Shown here in pieces: positions 56,557-64,000 of a DNA stretch of 64,000 nt. Below the pieces are notes generated by a model. That model worked only from the letters and a program-made list of their open reading frames with translations, was not told the origin of the DNA and did not search any database. How positions within the stretch are numbered: position 1 is the stretch's first letter; each line of letters opens with the position of its first letter. Origin of the DNA: Paenibacillus sp. FSL H7-0737 (GTDB lineage: Bacteria; Bacillota; Bacilli; Paenibacillales; Paenibacillaceae); NCBI RefSeq assembly GCF_000758545.1, contig NZ_CP009279.1, positions 868,001-932,000 on the forward strand, given 5' to 3'. A program made the position numbers and the translations under genes.

Positions 56557-58899
56557 ATGAGCGTAGGAATGGTTTTATTAAATCGTAAACTCATACAGCT
56601 TTTAAAGGATAACCATTTGAATAAGGAGATTTTTCACGGAGAATTTGGACTGGAAAAAGAAAATGTCAGAGTGGATCCAGAGGGAAGACTTGCGCTGACA
56701 CCACATCCAAAAGCCTTTGGAAACAAGCTGGAGAACCCCTATATTCAAACAGATTTCTCAGAGAGTCAGGTTGAAATGGTGACACCCTCTTTTGATTCTA
56801 TTGAAGAGACTTATAACTTTCTGGAGGCGCTGCAGGATATTGTGTCGCTAGAGCTTAATGAAGAATATCTGTGGCCGAGTAGTAATCCTCCCATGCTCCC
56901 GAATGATAAGGAAATTCCCATTGCCAAAATGGGTAATCCGGTAGAGGACGAGTATAGACATCAGTTAGCCGATAAGTATGGTCGTAAAAGACAATTGCTG
57001 AGTGGGATCCATTATAATTTCTCTTTTGATGAACAATTTCTAAAAAAGCTTCATGATATCGCTGATCCACAAGAGAGTTTTAAAGATTTCAAAGATGCTA
57101 CCTATTTAAAAATAGCCCGCAACCTATTGCGATACCGCTGGCTTCTAATCTATTTAACAGGTGCTAGTCCTGTTTTTGATAAGACTTATATGGAGCAATG
57201 TGTGGCACGTGGTGAATCGGATGATGATAAAAGCTTCTATTATCTGAATATGAATTCACTGCGAAATAGCGAATGCGGGTATCGGAATGAAAAGCCTCTC
57301 TATGTATCTTTTGACTCGCTTACGGAATATGTACATGATTTACAAGCGTTGATTGAATCGGAAGAATTATTAAGTGTAAAAGAGTTCTATAGCCCGGTTA
57401 GAGTGAAGACGGCAAGAGGTAAACATCCGTTAGAGGAGCTGCTGCAGGATGGGATTGCCTATTTGGAGCTTCGTTTTATTGATCTCAATCCACTCTATAA
57501 AATAGGAATTAGCAAAGAATCAATGACTTTCATTCATCTGTTTATCCTGTATATGCTATTAAAAGAGGATGAACCGTTCGGAGTAGAGGATCAGAAGATG
57601 GCGAATCTTAATCATGATCAATTGATCATGGAGGGGATCAAAGGCTGTTTGCATGATTACGGAGATTCTTGCGGGACAATGGAACAGAAGGCTTTAATTT
57701 GTATGCAAGAAATGCAGGATATGATTCAGCTATTGAACCCAGAGGATAAACAGTTCTCGAACGTTCTGAACGGAGCTAAGGATAAGATTCTAAATCCAGA
57801 TCAGAGCTTTGCAGGGATTGTGAAGTCGGAAGTTCAACAATCCTCTTTTATTAAATATCATCTGAATAAAGCCAAACAATATGCTAAGGAAAGTCTTGCA
57901 AATGGATATCGATTTGTAGGATATGAGGATTTGGAGCTATCTACACAGCTTCTACTGAAGGCAGCAGTTAAACGTGGGATTAAGTTACAATTGCTTGATC
58001 GGGAAGAGAACTTTGTTGTACTTACGAAAGGCGGTCATAAAGAATACGTTAAGCAGGCTACGAAGACATCCCTGGATTCTTACAGCACGGTACTAATTAT
58101 GGAGAATAAAATTGTTACGAAGGAAGTTCTCAAACAACATGGCATTCGTGTTCCTTCAGGTGAGGCATTTGGAGATCTGGAAGCGGCAATGAATGCATAT
58201 GGAACTTATCGTAATAAGCGAATAGTGATCAAACCCAAATCAACCAACTTTGGACTCGGCATTACTATTTTTACAGATGATTTATCCCAAGAAGATTATC
58301 AAAAAGCCTTCGAAATCGCCTTCGAGCATGATCGAACAGTGCTGCTTGAGGAATTTATGACGGGGAAAGAATATCGTTTTCTAGTCATGGGTGATGAAGT
58401 AGTCGGAGTATTGCACCGGGTTCCCGCGAATGTGGTCGGTGATGGTGTACATACGATTGAAGAGCTGGTCCACGAAAAGAATAAGGATCCTCTAAGAGGT
58501 CGTGGCTACAAAACTCCGCTTGAAAAGATTCGGATTGGCGAAGCAGAAGAGATGTTTTTGAAGAATCACACTATGACTTGGAGCGATATCCCTCCATTGA
58601 ATGAGATCATCTACCTGCGGGAGAATTCGAATATTAGTACCGGTGGAGATAGCTTAGACTTTACTGATGAGATTCCGGACAGCTATAAAGATCTAGCCAT
58701 TCAATCAGCTAAAGCTGCAGGAGCCACTATTTGTGGAGTAGACATGATGATTGATAATATTAGGGAAGAGGCTACCGATACCAATTACAGCATTATTGAG
58801 ATCAATTTTAATCCAGCGATTCATATCCACTGTTATCCTTTTAAAGGCAAGAACCGCCAAGCGGATGAACGGATTTTGGATCTGTTGTTTGGAGAATGA
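56557..58899 (+). CDS. gshAB: Bifunctional glutamate-cysteine ligase/glutathione synthetase
   Basis: The 780-residue protein matches GshAB (GshF). The N-terminal half is a glutamate-cysteine ligase (HGEFGLEKENVRV, TDFSESQVEMVTPS, ARGESDDDKSFYYLNMNS). The C-terminal half (about 510-780) is an ATP-grasp domain with RIVIKPKSTNFGLGITIF, EFMTGKEYRFLVMGDE and IIEINFNPAIHIHCYP, which replaces the separate GshB. It makes glutathione from Glu, Cys and Gly in the cytoplasm. The start at 56557 has AAAGG close by; ATG 56569 is possible. It follows the MATE gene by eight bases. Bacillithiol genes occur at 14838-15859, so two thiols may coexist. Confidence 0.9.
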   Translation: MSVGMVLLNRKLIQLLKDNHLNKEIFHGEFGLEKENVRVDPEGRLALTPHPKAFGNKLENPYIQTDFSESQVEMVTPSFDSIEETYNFLEALQDIVSLELNEEYLWPSSNPPMLPNDKEIPIAKMGNPVEDEYRHQLADKYGRKRQLLSGIHYNFSFDEQFLKKLHDIADPQESFKDFKDATYLKIARNLLRYRWLLIYLTGASPVFDKTYMEQCVARGESDDDKSFYYLNMNSLRNSECGYRNEKPLYVSFDSLTEYVHDLQALIESEELLSVKEFYSPVRVKTARGKHPLEELLQDGIAYLELRFIDLNPLYKIGISKESMTFIHLFILYMLLKEDEPFGVEDQKMANLNHDQLIMEGIKGCLHDYGDSCGTMEQKALICMQEMQDMIQLLNPEDKQFSNVLNGAKDKILNPDQSFAGIVKSEVQQSSFIKYHLNKAKQYAKESLANGYRFVGYEDLELSTQLLLKAAVKRGIKLQLLDREENFVVLTKGGHKEYVKQATKTSLDSYSTVLIMENKIVTKEVLKQHGIRVPSGEAFGDLEAAMNAYGTYRNKRIVIKPKSTNFGLGITIFTDDLSQEDYQKAFEIAFEHDRTVLLEEFMTGKEYRFLVMGDEVVGVLHRVPANVVGDGVHTIEELVHEKNKDPLRGRGYKTPLEKIRIGEAEEMFLKNHTMTWSDIPPLNEIIYLRENSNISTGGDSLDFTDEIPDSYKDLAIQSAKAAGATICGVDMMIDNIREEATDTNYSIIEINFNPAIHIHCYPFKGKNRQADERILDLLFGE

Positions 58900-58937
58900 A
58901 CAGAAGCTCAACCAGTACTTTTGGTTGAGCTTCTGTT
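58899..58937 (+). terminator. Perfect hairpin terminator after gshAB
   Basis: AACAGAAGCTCAACCA (58899-58914) pairs perfectly with TGGTTGAGCTTCTGTT (58922-58937) around a seven-base loop. It starts on the last base of the gshAB stop codon. Confidence 0.8.
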
Positions 58938-59024
58938 ATTAAACGAATCATTTTCGGCTTGATTTCCACCCCTTGTGACACTCTTGTAACAGAGATTCGC
59001 TACGATAGGCTACGAGGTGAGAAA

Positions 59025-60308
59025 ATGAAGAATTCTAAAGCTTTTATCGTGTTGATCTTATTGTTGGTTGTCGGATGCAGTTCGGTACCACCGCAAGCCA
59101 ATCCAGAACTGAAGAAAGAAGAGAAGAAGGAAGAAACGAAAGAAAGGAATGAGAAGTTAGCCTTCTGGGAGGGCCAGAGAAAAGGAACCAATTTCATGAA
59201 TTCAAAATCTTTACCGGAAAACTATGATGCTGCGAAAGAGCAGAATATTGAATTCATTCGTTTGGCACCAGATAAATGGGCAAAAGACAGTGACTTTTTA
59301 TTTAATGACAAACCGGATGCGAACCCGGATAAAGATTTTCTAATAGGGAATGCAGATAAGTATGAAGGGATTGTTGAGGAGGATTTTGCCGAGTTAAAAG
59401 CGGACTTAGATGCAGCCGAGGCTCGGGGCCCCAAAGTGGTGCTGACCGTCCTCAGTCTCCCCGGAGATCGCTGGAGGCAGTTCAATAATTACAAAAATGA
59501 TGATCGGATATGGAAAGATTTCAGTTATCATGAACAAGCGGCAGTGTTTTGGAGGGATCTAGCAAGCCGGTTGAAAGATCATCCTGCGGTAATCGGTTAT
59601 AACCTGATAAATGAGCCGCATCCAGAGACCGCCACGGGATTTAATGACTTCTGGACACAGGATTACAGCGAATGGTATAGCTCAGTAGAGAACACCCCTG
59701 CGGATTTGAATCTTTTATATGAGACGATAGTGACCGCTATTCGTACCGTAGATACCAAGACGCCAATTATCGTAAATTCTGGGCTGTATGCTACACCTTG
59801 GGCCTTTAAATATTTAAAACCGATCGATGATGAAAATGTGTTGTATGCTTTTCATATGTACGAGCCTTACGAGCTAACCAGTCAAAATAAGAAAAAAGGG
59901 TTAACCTATGAATATCCTGGAACGATAAAAGTAGGAGAAGATAAAACGGAAAAAGTTTTTAACAAGGAAGCCTTAAAGGAATTTCTGGAACCTGTTGCAC
60001 AGTGGGCAAAGGAAAATAACATCCCCGCAAACCGGATTGTTGCAGAAGAATTTGGAACGAATCGATTAGTAAAAGGTGCAGATCAATACATGGCTGATTT
60101 AATTTCGATTTTTGATGATTTCGGCTGGCACTGGGCGTTTTATGCTTTCCGCGAGGATACTTGGGACGGTATGGATTATGAATTGGGAAGTAAGCCCCCA
60201 ACCTGGGAATATTGGCAAGCGATAGAGAATGGCGAACAGCCTCCTCGAAAAGTAGTCGATAGCCCAATATGGGAAGTATTGAAGAAAGGACTTGAAGGAA
60301 AGGAGTAA
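59025..60308 (+). CDS. GH5-like glycoside hydrolase lipoprotein
   Basis: ATG 59025 has GAGGTGAG upstream; the frame extends back to 58959 without a ribosome site. The 427-residue protein has a lipoprotein signal with lipobox VVGC (Cys near 19), a very charged Lys/Glu linker (about 28-48), and a GH5-type barrel. Catalytic Glu197 lies in LINEPH and Glu342 in VAEEFG, the acid/base and nucleophile positions. It should cut a beta-glucan or related polymer at the outer face of the membrane. A response regulator gene starts ten bases after its stop, suggesting one transcript with a two-component system. Confidence 0.85.
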   Translation: MKNSKAFIVLILLLVVGCSSVPPQANPELKKEEKKEETKERNEKLAFWEGQRKGTNFMNSKSLPENYDAAKEQNIEFIRLAPDKWAKDSDFLFNDKPDANPDKDFLIGNADKYEGIVEEDFAELKADLDAAEARGPKVVLTVLSLPGDRWRQFNNYKNDDRIWKDFSYHEQAAVFWRDLASRLKDHPAVIGYNLINEPHPETATGFNDFWTQDYSEWYSSVENTPADLNLLYETIVTAIRTVDTKTPIIVNSGLYATPWAFKYLKPIDDENVLYAFHMYEPYELTSQNKKKGLTYEYPGTIKVGEDKTEKVFNKEALKEFLEPVAQWAKENNIPANRIVAEEFGTNRLVKGADQYMADLISIFDDFGWHWAFYAFREDTWDGMDYELGSKPPTWEYWQAIENGEQPPRKVVDSPIWEVLKKGLEGKE

Positions 60309-60318
60309 ATGATGCTAC

Positions 60319-60966
60319 TTGAACATTCTAATTGCCGATGATGAGAAACACATGACCACTATATTGAAGACTTATTTTGAAAAAGAGGGCTATAACGTTT
60401 GGGTAGCAGCGGATGGGGAGGAGGCGCTGGAGCTCTTTTTTTCGAATAAGATCGACCTTGTGGTACTGGATTGGATGATGCCTAAGCGAAGCGGGATTGA
60501 GGTATGCAATGAAATCAAGCAGGTTAGTTTAGCTAAGGTGGTCATGTTGACCGCTCGATCTTCCCACGACGATGAATTTAGCGCATTAGATATCGGTGCA
60601 GATGAATATATAAGAAAACCATTCGATCCACGGATCTTAATGCTGAGAATCAAAAAAATGCTGGGTACCGAAAAGGTAGCTGCTATACGGGATTTAGAAA
60701 TTGATTTTGAGCGAAAAAAAGTGTTCAAGAATGGGGAGGAGCTGTCCCTATATAAAAAAGAGTTTGAACTGCTAACCTTCCTATATGAGAATAAAGGCCG
60801 GATTTTGTCCAGAGATTCTTTGTTATCTTCCGTTTGGGGGATGGATTATCTTGGTGAAGAGAGAACCGTGGATACTCATATCAAAAGATTACGCGATAAG
60901 ATTGGGGCTGACCACGTAATCACACATAGGGGAATGGGGTACAGCTTCCATGATAAAAATCAATAA
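60319..60966 (+). CDS. OmpR/PhoB-type response regulator
   Basis: The frame must start at TTG 60319; the ATGs at 60309 and 60312 are in another frame. AAGGAG is 14 bases upstream, so translation may depend on coupling with the GH5 gene. The 215-residue protein has a receiver (Asp51 in VVLDWMMPK, acidic pair in ADDE, Lys in RKPFDP) and a winged helix ending ERTVDTHIKRLRDKI and HRGMGYSFH. It overlaps the kinase gene by 17 bases. The stimulus is unknown; the GH5 lipoprotein may generate or remove the ligand. Confidence 0.9.
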   Translation: MNILIADDEKHMTTILKTYFEKEGYNVWVAADGEEALELFFSNKIDLVVLDWMMPKRSGIEVCNEIKQVSLAKVVMLTARSSHDDEFSALDIGADEYIRKPFDPRILMLRIKKMLGTEKVAAIRDLEIDFERKKVFKNGEELSLYKKEFELLTFLYENKGRILSRDSLLSSVWGMDYLGEERTVDTHIKRLRDKIGADHVITHRGMGYSFHDKNQ

Positions 60967-62359
60967 AATAAGCACGAAGTTATTGATTATGGTAAGTATT
61001 ATTCTACTGATTGTGTTTGGGACGTCCTATTCATTGCACAATTTTTTCTCGTCCGATTATTACCTTTACAAAATGAAAACCAAAATTAACGACATATATG
61101 ACGAAGTAAAGGATCTCAGTCTGGATCAGCTCATGGAGAAAGAAACAGCGATCGAGAACAATAACAATGTAACGATAGTTAGGGTTGAGAACAACGGAAG
61201 CGCAACAATAATCAACGAGAACATTCAATTTGCGTTGTACAAAGATAAAGTGGCACTTAATAAGTTCTGGATTACGGAAGAAGTTTTGCAAAAGGTAAAT
61301 GAAGGAAAAACGGTGAATCTATTATTTAATCAGGGGAAATTGAAGTCCAGCCTGTTAACGAAAATATATGAGCAGGATGGTAGCTTAATCCTCATCGGCA
61401 CAGTGGTTGTGCACAATACAGATGCTTTAAACATCGTAAACCAATTCAGCTTCTATTCCATTCTTTTGGGGATTATTATCAGTTTGCTGTTAGTGGCTTA
61501 TTTTTCGAGGAAAATCATTACTCCGTTAGAGCAATTGCAGGATGTGGCGAAGGATATCTCCAATCTTGATTTTAAACAAGTGACGATTAAATCGGGGGAT
61601 GAAATCGAAGAATTATCAAAGAGCATTAACCAGATGAGTCAGCGCCTGAAAAGTGCCCATGCAGAGCTGGAAAAGAAAAATCAAAGCTTAAACACACTGA
61701 TCTCAAGCATTTCACACGAGGTAAAAACACCGTTATCCTTAATCCAAGCGTATACCATTGGTATTCAAGACGATCTGGATGATGGCACCTATACGGATAT
61801 CATTTTGGAACAGGTGAAGTATACGTCTGATATGGTGGATTACTTAATTAAGCTGTCCAAGATCCAAAAGACCGTAGTGCATAAAGAAAAATTCGATCTT
61901 AAAGAGCTTCTGCTCAAAGTGATCTCACAATATAATATTACGTTCAAAAATAAAAACCTGATCTTACAGACCGACTTCCATTCGGTTGAAAGATCCATCG
62001 TTGAGGAGGATAGCAGCCAGATAGAAATTGTATTCAACAACTTAATTAGTAATGCCATTAAATATGGGGAAGAGAATGTCTTTAGCATCTCAGTAGAGAA
62101 TGATATCCACGGCACTTTGAAATTCACCATTACTAATAAAACCACGCGCCTAAAAGAGAAGCATCTAGCGTATATCTGGGACCCGTTCTATGTCATCGAG
62201 GAGTCTCGGAATAAAGAAATCTCCGGTACTGGACTTGGCCTGTCTATTGTCGCGGAGATTCTAGCTAAGAATGATCTAAAATATGAAGCCACATTAGAGG
62301 ACTCGTATATTAGTTTTAGTGTTTGGTTTGATGTAGAGGTTACAGAAAATAATTGTTAG
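60950..62359 (+). CDS. Sensor histidine kinase (HAMP-HisKA-HATPase)
   Basis: The 469-residue protein has membrane segments at about 10-32 and 167-187 around an external sensor of about 130 residues, a HAMP domain (about 188-240), HisKA with phospho-acceptor His256 (SISHEVKTPLSLIQAY), and an ATPase domain with NLISNAIKYGEE and GTGLGLSIVAEIL. The D-box differs from the usual DxGxG: the segment is FTITNKTTRLKEKH, so ATP binding may be altered. It is the partner of the response regulator that precedes it. A 34-residue peptide gene follows ten bases later. Confidence 0.87.
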   Translation: MIKINKISTKLLIMVSIILLIVFGTSYSLHNFFSSDYYLYKMKTKINDIYDEVKDLSLDQLMEKETAIENNNNVTIVRVENNGSATIINENIQFALYKDKVALNKFWITEEVLQKVNEGKTVNLLFNQGKLKSSLLTKIYEQDGSLILIGTVVVHNTDALNIVNQFSFYSILLGIIISLLLVAYFSRKIITPLEQLQDVAKDISNLDFKQVTIKSGDEIEELSKSINQMSQRLKSAHAELEKKNQSLNTLISSISHEVKTPLSLIQAYTIGIQDDLDDGTYTDIILEQVKYTSDMVDYLIKLSKIQKTVVHKEKFDLKELLLKVISQYNITFKNKNLILQTDFHSVERSIVEEDSSQIEIVFNNLISNAIKYGEENVFSISVENDIHGTLKFTITNKTTRLKEKHLAYIWDPFYVIEESRNKEISGTGLGLSIVAEILAKNDLKYEATLEDSYISFSVWFDVEVTENNC

Positions 62360-62369
62360 TGGGAGGAAA

Positions 62370-62474
62370 ATGTCCCTTAAGAAATCTTCAGTTACTGTGG
62401 CAACACTTTCACTCTTAATCAACCTCATAATGAATATATATCAGGCACTATCAATGATTAAATGTTTAGATTAG
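62370..62474 (+). CDS. Small 34-residue membrane peptide in the two-component operon
   Basis: An ATG at 62370 follows GGGAGG directly (62361-62366), ten bases after the kinase stop. The product is 34 residues with Lys at positions 4 and 5, then one hydrophobic stretch (about 8-28, VATLSLLINLIMNIYQAL). It has the look of a membrane-inserted regulatory or signalling peptide, perhaps a feedback partner of the kinase. I do not recognise it. The stop falls inside the first TTAGGGA repeat. Support is the ribosome site, spacing and hydrophobic pattern only. Confidence 0.5.
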   Translation: MSLKKSSVTVATLSLLINLIMNIYQALSMIKCLD

Positions 62475-62654
62475 GGAAAACCTCCCTGATTATGTGAGAT
62501 TAATCGTGCTCCAAGCGATAATTAGGGAAAATCTCCCCAATTATCAGGGTGTTTCATTCATAAAGAGGGTATTCTCGTATTTATTAGGGAGGATTTCCTT
62601 GAAAGTCACAAATTGAGCCGATAATTGACTAATTTTAGGGATGATTTCCCTAAT
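62471..62654. repeat. Four TTAGGGA...TCCCTAA short palindromic repeats
   Basis: Imperfect 20-base palindromes occur at 62471-62490, 62522-62541, 62584-62603 and 62635-62654, at intervals of 51, 62 and 51 bases. All begin TTAGGGA and continue with A/T/G-rich bases and a CTCCC or TTTCC block; the last reads TTAGGGATGATTTCCCTAAT. The first two read like the last one in the opposite orientation. No gene is seen in 62475-62991 apart from this array and the palindromic repeat copy 2. The spacers differ, and the repeats are too degenerate for CRISPR. Confidence 0.7.
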
Positions 62655-62830
62655 CCGCAAAGTGGTGTGATGTGAAGCTTAATGCAATGCTAGTGGAATT
62701 GAATTGCAGCTCATAATAAATGAAGCACTCCTTCAAGGAGGATTCATTCGCTTTAAAGCTATCGGCAGAGACACGATTCTACACATAATCGTGAATGGTT
62801 TTCAGATTTAACCCATAAATATGGTGGAAA

Positions 62831-62962
62831 GTAACGGAGGGAATTTTGGAACTGTAGGAGCGGAGCGTTCGCCTTTGTCTCCGGATGTTATCCGCTGTTA
62901 GCGGTGAAATCAAAAACATCTGGAGACAACAGCGACCGAAAGTCCAAACTTCCCGCAGTTAC
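62831..62962. repeat. Long imperfect palindromic repeat, copy 2
   Basis: The ends GTAAC (62831-62835) and GTTAC (62958-62962) with neighbouring TTTGGA/TCCAAA and TTTGTCTCC.GATGTT against AACATC.GGAGACAAC form an imperfect palindrome of about 132 bases. The block GCGGAGCGTTCGCCTTTGT (about 62860-62878) matches copy 1 (47950-48100) in inverted orientation. It lies between the two-component operon and the DHHW gene. Confidence 0.65.
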
Positions 62963-62991
62963 GCCCCATCACCATATTCATCGCCCTACCA

Positions 62992-64000
62992 TCAATTTAG
63001 CTTCAAGATCGAAGCATTATCAACAAAAGTTGCTGTATTAAACAGCATCAATACATCCTTGATATCATTCTGAGCCATATAATCACTGATACTCCCGTTA
63101 TAATAACGGATGTCGATCACGTGGATCTCAGGCACATGCTGAGCCAGAAAAGGGATGACACTATGCGCATAGGAGTCCTTGATGACGAGCAGCTTCTCCT
63201 GTTTGACCACTTTAGGATCAAGCTGGCTTGTGATTTTCATGAGGGCATGAACGCCGCCTAGGAAATAAGAGTATTTATCTTTTTTCTCCAGATAGCTTGG
63301 ATCGTACATACTTGTTAAAGTCTCACCCGTATCTACAATATGCATCTTGGTGGATACATCATGAACAGGCTTATACACTTGAATGGAATCTGGTGCCACT
63401 CCAATGAATTGACTCCGCGTATGGTAGCTTCCAAGGAACGAATCGCTTACCGTCTCAATCTCGAATTCGCTCTGGGATAGAGGCAGCCATCCCATACTTT
63501 TAGCATAAGTTACGTAAGCCAAATAAGCGCCGTAGGTTGTCCAGTGATGATCGGTCCGATAATAAATGTCCTCTGCGGCATGAGGAGCAAGAACATTAAA
63601 TCCATTTATAAAAGTAAGGCTATTCCCTACATCCTCAGCAATCGTTTGATTCACCTCGGCTTGCGAATATACGGGTGCTAACCAGGGCAGACGCTCGTTG
63701 TACAAGCCTACCGATGTCGGCGCAAGCAGAAAGGTCGTTTTGGCTTCAGCATTTTTATCGGCAAAACGCTTCACAGCCGCTGTATATTGCTGAAACTTAT
63801 TGTGATCAGGTGCCTCGAATTTTTCGAATAAGTAGCCGTCTTTCCCCTTATATATTCCGTTATTTTCTTGCTGCAACCTCATTTGCTCCATCGCCGATTT
63901 CACCCATACCCATTTGGCGCGAAAAGGGAAGTGATCGGTTACGAAGCTTTCCGCCTCTTCCGCATAGGTGTGGGATAATAAATTGTCCCATGTCAGATGG
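62992..64000 (-). CDS. DHHW-family (AlgX/SGNH-like) protein, C-terminal part
   Basis: The frame is open to the right edge, so the gene starts outside the window; at least 335 residues are present. The segment FVTDHFPFRAKWVWVKSAME, then NNGIYKGKDGYLFEKF, is typical of DHHW proteins, and YYRTDHHWTTYGAYLAY carries the Asp-His-His-Trp motif for which the family is named. LVIKDSYAHSVIPFL supplies the SGNH-type Ser. Related proteins include AlgX/AlgJ-type O-acetyltransferases, so export-linked acetylation of a polysaccharide or wall polymer is plausible. Partner genes (such as an MBOAT acyltransferase) would lie beyond the window. Confidence 0.85.
   Translation of the reverse strand, partial: HLTWDNLLSHTYAEEAESFVTDHFPFRAKWVWVKSAMEQMRLQQENNGIYKGKDGYLFEKFEAPDHNKFQQYTAAVKRFADKNAEAKTTFLLAPTSVGLYNERLPWLAPVYSQAEVNQTIAEDVGNSLTFINGFNVLAPHAAEDIYYRTDHHWTTYGAYLAYVTYAKSMGWLPLSQSEFEIETVSDSFLGSYHTRSQFIGVAPDSIQVYKPVHDVSTKMHIVDTGETLTSMYDPSYLEKKDKYSYFLGGVHALMKITSQLDPKVVKQEKLLVIKDSYAHSVIPFLAQHVPEIHVIDIRYYNGSISDYMAQNDIKDVLMLFNTATFVDNASILKLN

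Noticed and set aside
62471..62654. Possible CRISPR array
   Set aside because: Repeats are degenerate, palindromic and in mixed orientation, spacers differ in length, and no cas genes are nearby.

Overview
The window looks like chromosomal DNA of a Paenibacillus-type low/mid-GC Firmicute. The evidence is strong AGGAGG ribosome sites, TTG/GTG starts, S-layer homology domains, ABC sugar importers without their own ATPase, LacI/CcpA-type operators, bacillithiol genes, a GH5-Ig-CBM46 cellulase and a sigma-D flagellin promoter. I infer the genus from gene content and style; I ran no database search. No tRNA, rRNA, CRISPR array, phage or insertion sequence was seen.

Layout. 1-2091: end of a dihydrolipoamide dehydrogenase gene, coupled to a HlyD-like adaptor and an ABC-2 permease. 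2093-5046: small regulator/target pairs (flavodoxin-fold oxidoreductase with a MarR-like regulator; WYL regulator with a VOC protein). 5237-9863: a TetR regulator, NCS1 permease, DUF917 protein and hydantoinase/oxoprolinase-like protein. 10005-14603: a beta-propeller protein, a secreted stalk-domain protein and a hybrid histidine kinase. 14838-15859: yojF-bshB2 (bacillithiol). 16066-17973: a flagellin whose variable region is replaced by about seven propeller-type repeats. 18176-19549: a PIG-V-like mannosyltransferase.

19633-27234 is an msm-like alpha-glucoside operon: LacI regulator, binding protein, two permeases, GH13 glucosidase and sucrose phosphorylase. 28080-34608 is a second LacI-controlled operon with a debranching-type glucosidase and another ABC importer. 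Neither encodes an ATPase, so both probably use a shared MsmX-type ATPase made elsewhere. 35719-37440 is a secreted GH5 cellulase with a cre-like site upstream.

38290-47908 is the most striking region. A promoter, a cobalamin riboswitch and a terminator precede five genes: a 1640-residue S-layer-anchored protein with three alpha/alpha-toroid domains and a transcobalamin-like C-terminal domain (DUF4430), a membrane-tethered stalk protein ending in a second DUF4430 domain, EcfT, a fused double EcfA ATPase and an ECF S component. I read this as a surface cobalamin-capture and import system that resembles intrinsic factor and transcobalamin in domain content. Cobalamin binding is inferred, not shown.

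47909-64000 holds two two-component systems, a serine hydrolase, an ArsR-MFS pair, a MATE pump next to bifunctional glutathione synthase gshAB, a GH5 lipoprotein in an apparent operon with a two-component system and a 34-residue peptide, two copies of a long imperfect palindromic repeat, a cluster of short TTAGGGA repeats, and the 3' part of a DHHW-family gene that runs off the right edge.
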